This document shows positions 1 through 7,043 of a DNA stretch of 31,410 nucleotides, piece after piece; position 1 is the stretch's first letter, and the number at the start of each line of letters is the position of its first letter. The notes beneath the pieces are model-generated. The model ran no database searches. It had not been told where the DNA came from and saw only the letters and a list, made by a program, of their open reading frames with translations. The stretch is from an uncultured Eubacteriales bacterium (lineage in GTDB: Bacteria; Bacillota; Clostridia; Oscillospirales; CAG-382): positions 1-31,410 of the forward strand of contig URCT01000015.1 in assembly GCA_900546385.1 (NCBI GenBank), in the 5' to 3' direction. Both the position numbers and the translations under genes were made by a program.

Positions 1-1
1 A

Positions 2-403
2 TTATCGCTTGCTGAACTGCGGAGCGCGACGAGCTGCTTTGAGACCGTACTTCTTTCTTTCCTTCATACGAGGGTCTCTCGTTAAGAAGCCTGCCTTCTT
101 GAGAACAGGACGGTTGTTTTCGTCTGCCTGAAGAAGTGCTCTTGCAACACCGTGACGGATTGCGCCGGCCTGGCCGGAAACACCGCCGCCGGTTACGGTG
201 CAGATAACATCAAAGGTACCGAGCGTCTTGGTAGCCTCAAACGGCTGACGGACGATAAGCTTTAAGGTTTCAAGTCCGAAATATTCATCGATCGAACGGC
301 CGTTGATGGTGATAACGCCGGTTCCCTGCATAATTCTGACGCGGGCAACGGAGCTCTTTCTTCTGCCGGTTCCGTAGAAATAAGGCTTTGCACTTGTATA
401 CAT
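2..403 (-). CDS. rpsI: 30S ribosomal protein S9
   Basis: Small-subunit ribosomal protein S9, 133 aa, complete. The N-terminal YFYGTGRRKSSVARV segment and the basic C-terminal end (GLKKARRAPQFSKR-like, finishing SKR, which in the family reaches the P-site tRNA) are hallmarks of S9, and the length is normal. The ATG at 401-403 follows a GGGGAGG ribosome binding site 8 bases upstream. It lies 16 bp downstream of rplM on the same strand, the almost universal rplM-rpsI pair, and is expected to be co-transcribed from the rplM promoter. The stop codon is at the very edge of the window. Nothing is unusual about it. Confidence 0.98.
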   Translation of the reverse strand: MYTSAKPYFYGTGRRKSSVARVRIMQGTGVITINGRSIDEYFGLETLKLIVRQPFEATKTLGTFDVICTVTGGGVSGQAGAIRHGVARALLQADENNRPVLKKAGFLTRDPRMKERKKYGLKAARRAPQFSKR

Positions 404-419
404 ATCCGTTTACCTCCCC

Positions 420-845
420 TTATGCAAGAACGATCGGCTTTTGAGCCGCGTTGTCATGTTCGCTGCCGGTGTAGAGCTTAAGTCTGGTAAGGCTCTTGGC
501 ACCGATGGAATTCTTCGGGAGCATACCCTTGACCGCAAGCATCATAGCCTTTGCGGAATCCTTTGCCATGAGTTCCTTATAGTTAACAGCCTTCAAACCG
601 CTGATGTAACCGGAATGATGGTAATAAACCTTCTGTTCCAGCTTCTTGCCGGTGAGAACGGCCTTATCGGTGTTGATGATGATGACGAATTCGCCGCAAT
701 CCACGTGCGGAGTGAATTCGGGTCTGTGCTTGCCGCGAAGAATGTCGGCAGCCTTGACGGCAGTTTTTCCGAGCGGAACACCGGCGGCGTCGATGACATA
801 CCACTTGCGTTCTACTTTATCTGCCTGTGCCATAAATGTAGACAT
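420..845 (-). CDS. rplM: 50S ribosomal protein L13
   Basis: Large-subunit ribosomal protein L13, 141 aa, an early-assembly 23S rRNA-binding protein. It contains the family blocks WYVIDAAGVPLGKTAVKAA, LRGKHRPEFTPHVDCGE, YYHHSGYISGLK and the MLPKN segment, at the usual length of about 142-145 aa. The start at 845 (MSTFMAQ) is preferred over the internal Met five codons later because an AGGAGG box sits 6 to 8 bases upstream and clostridial L13 proteins commonly begin MSTF. It is the first gene of the rplM-rpsI operon and has a strong promoter about 45 bp upstream. The short leader leaves no room for a long autoregulatory L13 leader RNA. Confidence 0.98.
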   Translation of the reverse strand: MSTFMAQADKVERKWYVIDAAGVPLGKTAVKAADILRGKHRPEFTPHVDCGEFVIIINTDKAVLTGKKLEQKVYYHHSGYISGLKAVNYKELMAKDSAKAMMLAVKGMLPKNSIGAKSLTRLKLYTGSEHDNAAQKPIVLA

Positions 846-890
846 AGTTAAGTCCTCCTAAATTGATACTCGTTTATTCAAGCAAAAGAT

Positions 891-918
891 ATTATACCAG
901 GTTTCCCGAAAAAGTCAA
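891..918 (-). promoter_or_regulatory. Sigma-A promoter of rplM-rpsI
   Basis: Read on the minus strand, TTGACT (918-913) is followed after a 16-bp spacer by TATAAT (896-891). A TGG immediately before the -10 makes it an extended -10 promoter. The predicted transcript starts near 884, leaving a leader of about 40 nt before the rplM ATG. A short A/T-rich palindrome (GCGAAAAAACGC) abuts the -35 on its upstream side and might act as an UP-like element. Near-consensus elements fit the high expression expected of ribosomal protein genes. Confidence 0.85.
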
Positions 919-1117
919 GCGTTTTTTCGCAAAAATAGAATTTATACCATAAAAGTCTCATATTCTTTGTATTTCTCTCGATTTCTCATCGTTTCTTCGT
1001 CACCATTTTAGCAGACAGGTTAAAAAAACAAGGGCTTTTCTCGCCGATTCTCGTTTTTTTGCACGCGTATGCTTTCCGATTTTTCTGTGACGGCAGGTGA
1101 TTTTTCGGTGAACGGCA

Positions 1118-1146
1118 TTGACCGGCGGCCGAAACTGTGTTATACT
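1118..1146 (+). promoter_or_regulatory. Sigma-A promoter of the GNAT acetyltransferase
   Basis: TTGACC (1118-1123), a 17-bp spacer and TATACT (1141-1146) form a near-consensus promoter. Transcription would begin near 1153 and give an approximately 87-nt leader, long for a single small gene and containing the hairpin at 1186-1221. The position supports the ATG at 1240 over any upstream start. Confidence 0.8.
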
Positions 1147-1185
1147 ATTAGTAGAAAAAGCGCGTCTGTTTTTCCGTGCAAATGC

Positions 1186-1221
1186 ATAGGCTGTTGTGGC
1201 AGCACAACAAACATTACCTAT
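1186..1221 (+). promoter_or_regulatory. Two-tier hairpin in the GNAT gene leader
   Basis: A perfect 7-bp stem TGTTGTG/CACAACA (1192-1198 with 1203-1209) closes a GCAG tetraloop. An outer stem ATAGG/CCTAT (1186-1190 with 1217-1221) encloses it, with unpaired bases between the two. The structure ends a few bases before the AAAGG ribosome binding site (about 1226-1230). No T-run follows, so it is not an intrinsic terminator. It could influence translation or mRNA stability. I do not recognise a known riboswitch class. Confidence 0.5.
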
Positions 1222-1239
1222 ATAAAAAGGACTGATTCT

Positions 1240-1836
1240 ATGCCGGCAACCATCCGCTTCGCTTCTCCGGACGATGCCGAAGCGATTCTCTCGATTTATG
1301 CGCCCTATGTCATTTCCTCTCCCGTTACGTTTGAAAGCACCGTGCCGCGTGTGTATGACCTCAAACGCCGCATTGCGGCAAATGCCGCGTCGTTGCCGTT
1401 TTTGGTGTGCGAAGCCGACGGAAAGATTGCCGGTTACGCCTATGCCGTCAATCAGAAATTCGGCGCGGCCTTTTCCTGGAACACCTGTCTTTATGTCTAC
1501 ATAAGCAACGAATACCAACGCTGCAACATCGCCTCCGCGCTGTACCTTGCCATTCTTTCCTTATTAAAAGCCCAAGAATACCGCAAGGTTTTAGCGCTTG
1601 TCACCTCCTCCAACAGCGTCAGCGAAGCCTTTCACAATGCCTTCGGCTTTGAAAAGGTCGGAACTATCAAAAAAGCCGGCTATAAGCTCGGCCGCTGGCA
1701 TTCGGTCTCCATTTTTGAAAAACAGCTTTCCGACAGCGACGCTCCGCCTTGTCCGACCAAAAGCATTGCCGAACTCGATCCGGCCTTTTGCGAACGAAAT
1801 TTCAAAACGTGTGCGAAAATCATCCGACTTCGTTAA
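1240..1836 (+). CDS. GNAT family N-acetyltransferase (phosphinothricin-acetyltransferase-like)
   Basis: A 198-aa GNAT-fold acetyltransferase expected to move an acetyl group from acetyl-CoA to an amine. The N-terminal block IRFASPDDAEAILSIYAPYV followed by SPVTFE matches the Pat/Bar/YwnH branch (phosphinothricin or amino-acid-sulfoximine acetyltransferases). The pattern continues with FLVCEADGKIAGYAYA, and later NSVSEAFHNAFGFEKVG, a typical GNAT C-terminal segment. The pyrophosphate-binding loop reads QRCNIASAL where the family usually has R/Q-x-x-G-x-G/A, so the first glycine is replaced by Asn. About 30 residues extend past the core. The ATG at 1240 is chosen because it follows AAAGG and the family start begins at this point. 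It is monocistronic with its own promoter. The substrate is unknown. Confidence 0.85.
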   Translation: MPATIRFASPDDAEAILSIYAPYVISSPVTFESTVPRVYDLKRRIAANAASLPFLVCEADGKIAGYAYAVNQKFGAAFSWNTCLYVYISNEYQRCNIASALYLAILSLLKAQEYRKVLALVTSSNSVSEAFHNAFGFEKVGTIKKAGYKLGRWHSVSIFEKQLSDSDAPPCPTKSIAELDPAFCERNFKTCAKIIRLR

Positions 1837-1914
1837 GCGACGGTGGTTTTTTGGCTGTTTTCCGGCTTTTTTTGAAGAAAAATGTGTAAATTATAAGTTT
1901 TTTTCAAAAAACAC

Positions 1915-1943
1915 TTGTTTTTTCGGGAAATGTATGCTATAAT
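1915..1943 (+). promoter_or_regulatory. Promoter of secG
   Basis: TTGTTT (1915-1920), a 17-bp spacer and TATAAT (1938-1943), with TGC directly before the -10 (extended -10). The start of transcription is expected near 1950, giving an approximately 42-nt leader ending in a GGAGG ribosome binding site at about 1980-1984. Confidence 0.8.
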
Positions 1944-1991
1944 GTGCACGTTGCTTTACAATAAGATAAAAATTTCATCGGAGGAATTCAA

Positions 1992-2489
1992 ATGGAAACA
2001 GCTATCACAGTTATCGGTGTATTATTGATTATTATGGGGATCTTCCTTATTATCTCCGTTCTTATGCAGAGCAGTAAGGATCATCGTCTTTCCGGTTCGA
2101 TTGCCGGCGGCGCGGAAACCTTCTTCGGCAAGCAGAAAGGCAAGACTCTTGACGCTTTGTTCAACAAGCTTACCACCGTCGTGACCATCATTTTCGTTAT
2201 TCTCGTTCTGGTGCTTTATGTCATCCAGCCGGCACAGAATCCGTATACGCAGGTTCCGGCAGACGATACGCAGACCGAACAGCCTTCGGATAACGGCGAA
2301 GATGCAAACGTCGCTGATAACGGCGAAAACGCTGACGCTGCCGACAACGGCGAAAACGCTGACACAGCCGATACCGCTGATAACGCCGATGCCGCTGACG
2401 CAGCTGACACCGCAGACACAGCTGATACCGCTGACACGGCCGATACGGCAGACACTGCAGACACCGCTGATGTCGCAGCAGAAAAATAA
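1992..2489 (+). CDS. secG: Protein-export subunit SecG with long acidic repeat tail
   Basis: SecG, the small SecYEG translocon subunit, in the cytoplasmic membrane. Residues 1-78 show the full family pattern: a first membrane helix (ITVIGVLLIIMGIFLIISVLM), then QSSKDHRLSGSIAGGAETFFGKQKGKTLD, then a second helix (TTVVTIIFVILVLVLYVI). SecG is usually about 75-80 aa, so the 165-aa length is exceptional: residues about 85-165 form an Asp/Ala/Thr/Asn-rich, strongly acidic, low-complexity tail of ADNGENADAAD and then Ala-Asp-Thr triplets. The start at 1992 has GGAGG 7 bases upstream. It is monocistronic between a clear promoter and a hairpin terminator. The tail has no recognised function. The SecG identity itself is secure. 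Confidence 0.93.
   Translation: METAITVIGVLLIIMGIFLIISVLMQSSKDHRLSGSIAGGAETFFGKQKGKTLDALFNKLTTVVTIIFVILVLVLYVIQPAQNPYTQVPADDTQTEQPSDNGEDANVADNGENADAADNGENADTADTADNADAADAADTADTADTADTADTADTADTADVAAEK
2313..2474 (+). repeat. Coding repeat: Ala-Asp-Thr/Asn triplets in SecG tail
   Basis: The DNA encodes about 54 residues built mostly of A-D-x triplets: two ADNGEN-type hexads followed by runs of ADT and ADA. The same amino-acid triplet is written with many synonymous codons (gct gac aca, gcc gat acc, gca gac act, gct gac acg). The repeat is therefore conserved at protein level rather than being a fresh slippage product of identical DNA units. Confidence 0.9.
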
Positions 2490-2514
2490 CGGACAAATCA
2501 AGGTCAAACTTGAA

Positions 2515-2550
2515 AAAAGCACAGGGTACGACCTTGTGCTTTTATCTTTT
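2515..2550 (+). terminator. Intrinsic terminator after secG
   Basis: A stem of about 12 bp starts AAAAGCACA (from 2515) and pairs with TTGTGCTTTT (ending 2543) around a TACGA loop, with one G-T pair. It is followed by TATCTTTT. It lies 26 bp after the secG stop codon and separates secG from the LtaS-like gene. Confidence 0.8.
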
Positions 2551-2602
2551 GTCCGGATTTTTTCCCGGTCAAAGCACACATTTCATCCAAACGCTCAAAA
2601 TA

Positions 2603-2638
2603 ATCCAAACGATCCAAACGATCCAAACGATCGAAACG
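2603..2638 (+). repeat. Four tandem 9-bp repeats before the LtaS-like gene
   Basis: Three exact copies of ATCCAAACG (2603-2611, 2612-2620, 2621-2629) and one variant ATCGAAACG (2630-2638), with a further loose copy CATCCAAACG near 2583-2592. The last copy runs straight into the GGAGG ribosome binding site (2638-2642) of the gene starting at 2655. The spacing is regular and on one strand only. The repeat could be a binding array or a copy-number-variable tract in the leader. Function unknown. Confidence 0.85.
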
Positions 2639-2654
2639 GAGGAACCGCGAATCC

Positions 2655-4874
2655 ATGAAAAAACAATCGTCCGCTCCCGTCAAAAACAAGCCGCAAACCG
2701 AAACAGCGTCCAAAAACACGGCAAACCCAAAGCCGCACGGAAAAGCCTATACGTTCTTTGCTCATGCCTTAGACAGCTTTTATGCGCTTTTGAATACCAA
2801 AAAACGCTTGCTTTGCTTTCTTGCCCTGTGGTCGGTGCTGTTGAATTATCTGCTTGAATCCAGCTTGCGCAAGAACTTTCTTCTCGGGTTTCTTCACATT
2901 TTTTCACAGCCGCTTGTTTTTGCTTTCAACACACTCATCATTTTTGCTTTCTTTTCGGTGCTGCTTGTCATCAAACGCCGTCTGTTCGGCTTCACTGTGC
3001 TAAACGTCGTTTTTCTGACGCTTGCCATCACCAACTACGTCGTTCTCCTCTCCCGCAACACGCCGCTCAATGCACCGGATTTCCGCATCATCAAATCCGC
3101 TTTCGGCGTGGTCACCATCTATTTGAACATCTTTGAACAGATACTCGTGGTGCTTTTGATTTTGCTCGGCTTATTCCTCTTGGCGTTCACGTTCTTCAAA
3201 GGCAAACGCTCCGAGCGCGACAACAGCTTTTCCCTGCCGGCGTTCGCCATCATCTGCTGTGCAACGGTCAGTGCGGTCTTCTTATATTCCGGAGCTGTCA
3301 TCACCGCGCATTTTTCCGATCTTCCGACCGCGTACAAGGAATACGGCTTCACGTTTTCCTTTCTCTGCTCGGTGGTTGACCGCGGCATTGACAAGCCCGA
3401 AAATTATTCCGACGAATCGCTCGAAACCCTGAAGCATTCACTCGGCGAAAACGCCGATACAGCCCCCGAAAGACAGCCGGACAGCACGGATGAAACCACC
3501 GTCGCACCGTCAAAGGTATCGCCCAACATCATTTTTTTGCAGTTGGAATCCTTTTTCGACCCGACCGACATTGACGGTCTCACCTTCAACGAAGACCCGA
3601 TTCCCGTTTTTCACAGCCTGCAGGAGAATTTCCCATCCGGGAAACTGACCGTTCCGTCCATCGGTGCCGGCACGGCCAACACCGAATTCGAAGTCATCAC
3701 CGGTATGGATCTCGATTACTTCGGCGTGGCGGAATATCCGTACTTATCGGTCTTGCAGGATAAAACCTGCGAATCGGTTGCCTACGACTTAAAGGATTAC
3801 GGCTATGCGGCGCACGCCATGCACAATCACACCGGCTCTTTCTACGACCGGCACAAGGTTTTCCCGAATCTCGGCTTTGACACCTTCACCTCCATCGAAA
3901 ATATGCGCAATATCCGCCGCAACGAACGCGGTTGGGCGAAAGATGCGATGCTCACCGATGAGCTCATGGGTGTGACGGCCTCCACCCCCAACCGTGCTGA
4001 CCTCGTCTACGCCATCTCCGTTCAAGGGCACGGCAAATATCCCACGAGTGCCGAAGAATTCGACTCGCTGTATCCGGCCGACCATCCGGCACACATCCGG
4101 GTGACCGGCAACGAAGCCGATCCCGAAAAGCCGGGTGTGGACTATTGGGTCAACCAAGTGCACGATATGGACGCCTTTTTGGGCTCGCTTGTCAGCACCT
4201 TTGCCGCAAGCGACGAACCGACCGTCATCATCATGTACGGCGACCATCTGCCGTCCTTTACACTCGAAAACTGGAAGCTCAAGGACGGCAACCTCTATCA
4301 GACCCGGTTTGTGATCTGGTCGAATTTCGAGCTGCCCGAAAAAGAGGCACCGGATATGCATTCCTTTGAGCTTTCGTCCTACATCATGCGTATGTTCGGC
4401 TTTGAAAGCGGCTACATCAACCGTCTGCATCAAAAGTATTACAACACCGGCATCGACTATTCCGCCGAGCTGCACTTGCTGCAATATGACCTTCTTTACG
4501 GCGGCAAAAAGATTTTCGGCGGTGCTGACCGCTACCTGCCCACCAACATCCGCTACGGCTACCGCCCCATCACCGTTTCGAACATCTCCCACATTGGCAA
4601 CAACATCTTCGTATACGGCGAAGGCTTCAACGAATACAGCCATATCTACGTCAACGGCAGCAAAAAGAAGACCAGCTATATCGACGATACCTGCGTTTCG
4701 GCCGGAAACATCGTTTTACATACCGGCGACCGCGTTAAGGTTGTGCAGGTGACCACCGACCTTGTGGAGGTCGGCGAAAGCGACATCTACGAGATTTCGG
4801 CGTCCGAAGCCGACGCGCCCGACAACTGGTTTCACAACTTTTTTGCCGTCGATCGGCTCACAAACGGCTCATAA
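2655..4874 (+). CDS. LTA synthase family membrane phosphotransferase
   Basis: A 739-aa polytopic enzyme of the LtaS/phosphoglycerol-transferase (sulfatase-fold) family, which polymerises or adds glycerol-phosphate from phosphatidylglycerol on the outer membrane face. After a charged N-terminus, about five membrane helices fill residues 45-225. The extracellular catalytic domain starts near residue 290 with IIFLQLESFFD (Glu298). It contains the nucleophile motif GAGTANTEFE (Thr340, equivalent to the LtaS catalytic Thr) and the metal site YGDHLPSF (Asp530, His531). Beyond about residue 635 there is an extra beta-rich domain of about 100 aa (pattern VSNISHIGNNIFVYGEGF) resembling an IPT/TIG or Ig-like fold, absent from classical LtaS. 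GGAGG lies 12 bp before the ATG. It is flanked by terminators, so probably monocistronic. The exact polymer made is not deducible. Confidence 0.9.
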   Translation: MKKQSSAPVKNKPQTETASKNTANPKPHGKAYTFFAHALDSFYALLNTKKRLLCFLALWSVLLNYLLESSLRKNFLLGFLHIFSQPLVFAFNTLIIFAFFSVLLVIKRRLFGFTVLNVVFLTLAITNYVVLLSRNTPLNAPDFRIIKSAFGVVTIYLNIFEQILVVLLILLGLFLLAFTFFKGKRSERDNSFSLPAFAIICCATVSAVFLYSGAVITAHFSDLPTAYKEYGFTFSFLCSVVDRGIDKPENYSDESLETLKHSLGENADTAPERQPDSTDETTVAPSKVSPNIIFLQLESFFDPTDIDGLTFNEDPIPVFHSLQENFPSGKLTVPSIGAGTANTEFEVITGMDLDYFGVAEYPYLSVLQDKTCESVAYDLKDYGYAAHAMHNHTGSFYDRHKVFPNLGFDTFTSIENMRNIRRNERGWAKDAMLTDELMGVTASTPNRADLVYAISVQGHGKYPTSAEEFDSLYPADHPAHIRVTGNEADPEKPGVDYWVNQVHDMDAFLGSLVSTFAASDEPTVIIMYGDHLPSFTLENWKLKDGNLYQTRFVIWSNFELPEKEAPDMHSFELSSYIMRMFGFESGYINRLHQKYYNTGIDYSAELHLLQYDLLYGGKKIFGGADRYLPTNIRYGYRPITVSNISHIGNNIFVYGEGFNEYSHIYVNGSKKKTSYIDDTCVSAGNIVLHTGDRVKVVQVTTDLVEVGESDIYEISASEADAPDNWFHNFFAVDRLTNGS

Positions 4875-4916
4875 GATCCGCAAGCCGCAAAAAACAGGTG
4901 TTTTTTGATCTTTTTT
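4873..4916 (+). terminator. Probable intrinsic terminator after the LtaS-like gene
   Basis: The stem AAAAAAC/GTTTTTT (4889-4895 with 4900-4906) closes an AGGT loop and is flanked by an outer AAGATC/GATCTT pair (4873-4878 with 4907-4912) that overlaps the stop codon. A T-run follows. The inner stem is A/T-only and thus weak, but position and T-run support termination before the hprK promoter. Confidence 0.55.
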
Positions 4917-4926
4917 CCGGGAAATA

Positions 4927-4956
4927 TTGACAAAACCGCTTTTTTCAGTGTATAAT
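4927..4956 (+). promoter_or_regulatory. Sigma-A promoter of hprK-glucokinase
   Basis: Consensus TTGACA (4927-4932), an 18-bp spacer and consensus TATAAT (4951-4956). The leader would be about 36 nt, ending with AAAGGA before the ATG at 4999. No cre-like palindrome is obvious nearby. Confidence 0.9.
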
Positions 4957-4998
4957 AAACGTATATCTCACATCGGACAGAAAGGATGAACCCAAAGT

Positions 4999-5937
4999 AT
5001 GTCGGAGACCTACACCGTTTCCTTAGAATCGGTTATCGATGAATTTCAGCTTGAAAAGATCTACTATCCCGAAAAGCCCTCGCCGATCATGTTAGACCGC
5101 AAGGAGGTCAACCGTCCCGGCCTGCAGCTTGCCGGTTTCTTTGATCACTTTGATCCGCTTCGCATTCAAATTGTCGGCAAGGTGGAATACCATTATCTGT
5201 TAGGCTTGACACCGCCGCAGCGCAAGGTCGCCATCGACACCTTCATGAGCAAGCACATTGCAGCCCTGATCATCACCTCGGGTCTTGATGTGTTCGATGA
5301 ATTCCGTCTTGCGGCCGAAAAATTCGAAACACCGGTGCTTCGCACCCAAGACACCACCTCCAATTTCATGGGAGGCTTAATCGCGTCTCTCAACGTCAGC
5401 CTTGCTGACCGCATGACACGGCACGGCGTGCTTGTCGAATGCTACGGCGAAGGCATCCTCATGCTCGGCGACAGCGGTATCGGCAAAAGCGAAACGGCCA
5501 TCGAGCTTGTCAAGCGCGGCCATCGGTTAATTGCCGACGACGCGGTGGAAATCAAAAAGGTTTCCGCAAAAACCTTGGTCGGCTCAGCGCCGGAGCTTAT
5601 CCGGCACTATGTGGAGCTGCGCGGCATCGGCATTGTGGATGTGCGCCGCATATTCGGTATGGGTGCGGTCAAGTTAACCGAAAAGATCGACCTTGTCATC
5701 AATCTTGAACCGTGGCAACAGGGCAAATTCTACGAACGCGTCGGACTTGATTCCGAATACACCAACCTGATGGGCATCGACGTGCCGTCCATCACCGTTC
5801 CCGTCAAGCCCGGACGGAATTTGGCCGTCATCATCGAGATCGCCGCCATGAACAACCGTCAGAAGAAGATGGGCTACAACACGGCTGTCGAATTCAACAA
5901 GAAGCTTATGGGTCAGTTTGACGACTCACTAAGATAA
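4999..5937 (+). CDS. hprK: HPr kinase/phosphorylase
   Basis: HprK, 312 aa, the bifunctional cytoplasmic enzyme that phosphorylates and dephosphorylates HPr on its regulatory serine, controlling carbon catabolite repression in Firmicutes. The N-terminal domain (residues 1-130) is followed by a P-loop GDSGIGKSE (157-165, Lys163), then LIADDAVEI and the family signature ELRGIGIVDVRRIFGMGAV, with the C-terminal helix region RQKKMGYNTA. Length matches the family (about 310 aa). The start at 4999 has AAAGGA about 12 bases upstream; another ATG at 4986 is out of frame. It is followed 35 bp later by a ROK glucokinase, so sugar-status signalling and glucose phosphorylation appear co-expressed. Confidence 0.97.
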   Translation: MSETYTVSLESVIDEFQLEKIYYPEKPSPIMLDRKEVNRPGLQLAGFFDHFDPLRIQIVGKVEYHYLLGLTPPQRKVAIDTFMSKHIAALIITSGLDVFDEFRLAAEKFETPVLRTQDTTSNFMGGLIASLNVSLADRMTRHGVLVECYGEGILMLGDSGIGKSETAIELVKRGHRLIADDAVEIKKVSAKTLVGSAPELIRHYVELRGIGIVDVRRIFGMGAVKLTEKIDLVINLEPWQQGKFYERVGLDSEYTNLMGIDVPSITVPVKPGRNLAVIIEIAAMNNRQKKMGYNTAVEFNKKLMGQFDDSLR

Positions 5938-5972
5938 AAGAAAAAAACAAACATTCAAAGGAGTACACGACT

Positions 5973-6920
5973 ATGTATTATATCGGCGTGGATCTCGGCG
6001 GCACAAACATTGCCGTCGGTATTGTCAACGAAAACGGAGAGCTTTTGCGGGGGGGCAGCGTGCCTACCGGTGCTGACCGCGAAGCGGATCTCATCATCAA
6101 GGATATGGCAGAGCTTTGCAAAAAGCTCATTGCCGAAGAGGGACTTTCGGTAGCCGACATCGAATATGCCGGCATCGCAACGCCCGGTTCGGCCAACAGT
6201 GACACGGGCGTTGTGGCATACGCCAACAATCTTCCCTTCCTCAACTATCCGCTTGCCGCAAAACTTCAAGAGTTTTTGGGCGTGAAAAAGGTTCTCATCG
6301 AGAATGACGCCAACGCAGCTGCCAAGGGCGAAGCAGCCTGCGGTGCGGCAAAGGGCTTCAAGGATTCCGTGATGATCACGCTAGGCACCGGTCTTGGCGG
6401 CGGCATCATCATCGACAACAAGGTTTACAGCGGCTTCAACCATGCCGGTGCGGAACTCGGCCACGTCGTCATCGAGTTAAACGGCAAGCCCTGCTCCTGC
6501 GGCAGAAAAGGCTGTTGGGAGGCTTACAGCTCGGCCACCGGCCTTATCAATATGACCAAGGACAAGCTCGCCGCCACCAAGGACACCGTTATGCACGAAA
6601 TGGTGGAAAAAGACGGCAAGGTCAGCGGCAGAACCGCGTTTGACGCGATGCGCAAGGGCGATAAGGCCGCCAAAGAGGTCGTGGACGAATATATCTATGA
6701 TCTCGCCATGGGCATCACCAACATCATCAACATCTTCCAGCCGGAGGTTTTGGTCATCGGCGGCGGTATCTGCAACGAAAAGAACTATTTGCTTGATCCG
6801 TTAAATGCCATCGTTAACAGCGAACAGTACACGCGCAACAACAAGGTCAAGACCGAACTTCGCATTGCCAAGCTCGGCAACGACGCCGGCATCATCGGCG
6901 CGGCTATGCTCGGACTTTAA
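5973..6920 (+). CDS. glcK: ROK family glucokinase
   Basis: A 315-aa ROK-family sugar kinase, most likely an ATP-dependent glucokinase feeding glycolysis. The N-terminal ATP phosphate-binding motif is DLGGTNIAVGIV (residues 7-18). The catalytic region is ENDANAAAKGE, followed by LGTGLGGGII and the sugar-binding, zinc-binding ROK signature with GHVVIELNGKPCSCGRKGCWEAY (the CxCGxxGC zinc ligands and the sugar-contacting Glu/His). ROK glucokinases are about 310-325 aa, so it is full length. An AAAGGAG ribosome binding site precedes the ATG. Co-transcription with hprK is inferred from the 35-bp gap, the lack of a terminator between them and the strong terminator after this gene. Specificity for glucose rather than another hexose is inferred from family resemblance. 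Confidence 0.9.
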   Translation: MYYIGVDLGGTNIAVGIVNENGELLRGGSVPTGADREADLIIKDMAELCKKLIAEEGLSVADIEYAGIATPGSANSDTGVVAYANNLPFLNYPLAAKLQEFLGVKKVLIENDANAAAKGEAACGAAKGFKDSVMITLGTGLGGGIIIDNKVYSGFNHAGAELGHVVIELNGKPCSCGRKGCWEAYSSATGLINMTKDKLAATKDTVMHEMVEKDGKVSGRTAFDAMRKGDKAAKEVVDEYIYDLAMGITNIINIFQPEVLVIGGGICNEKNYLLDPLNAIVNSEQYTRNNKVKTELRIAKLGNDAGIIGAAMLGL

Positions 6921-6966
6921 GACAGCGCGACGCAAAACAAGACGTTCGGTCTGTTAAAACGCGGTC

Positions 6967-7002
6967 AAATGCGGTTTGTTTTCAAACAAACCGCATTTTT
7001 TG
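6967..7002 (+). terminator. Strong intrinsic terminator after glucokinase
   Basis: A perfect 14-bp stem AAATGCGGTTTGTT/AACAAACCGCATTT (6967-6980 with 6985-6998) closes a TTCA loop and runs into a T-tract ending at 7001. It sits 46 bp after the glucokinase stop and closes the hprK-glucokinase unit. Confidence 0.92.
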
Positions 7003-7043
7003 TCGTTTTCCGGACAAAATTTCCGATTTATTAAAAATATCCC

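Larger units (their letters stand above)
846..1239. other. Intergenic region between divergent rplM and GNAT genes
   Basis: A 394-bp stretch without a convincing gene. It holds the rplM promoter on the minus strand (891-918), the promoter of the acetyltransferase on the plus strand (1118-1146) and the structured leader of that gene (1186-1221). The middle part (about 940-1060) is A/T-rich, and I see no further feature in it. Reading frames that cross it (for example one open from 1069) lack a ribosome binding site and look non-coding. Confidence 0.7.

Noticed and set aside
441..851. Long open frames on the plus strand across rplM
   Set aside because: They are antisense to an unmistakable L13 gene, have no ribosome binding site and no family resemblance.
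846..890. L13-type autoregulatory leader RNA before rplM
   Set aside because: The promoter leaves only about 40 nt of leader, too short for the known structure, and no stable fold is seen.
1069..1239. Upstream extension of the acetyltransferase by 57 codons
   Set aside because: It covers the promoter and leader, lacks a ribosome binding site, and the GNAT fold starts at the ATG at 1240.
2022..2579. Open frames opposite and beside secG with repetitive protein (for example runs of Ser-Ala-Val)
   Set aside because: They are shadows of the Ala-Asp-Thr coding repeat in secG read in other frames.
2603..2638. Tandem repeats as a CRISPR array
   Set aside because: The units are 9 bp and directly adjoining with no spacers, and there are no cas genes in the window.
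3789..4643. A 284-codon minus-strand frame inside the LtaS-like gene
   Set aside because: It is antisense to a gene with clear catalytic motifs, and there is no start signal or recognisable domain.
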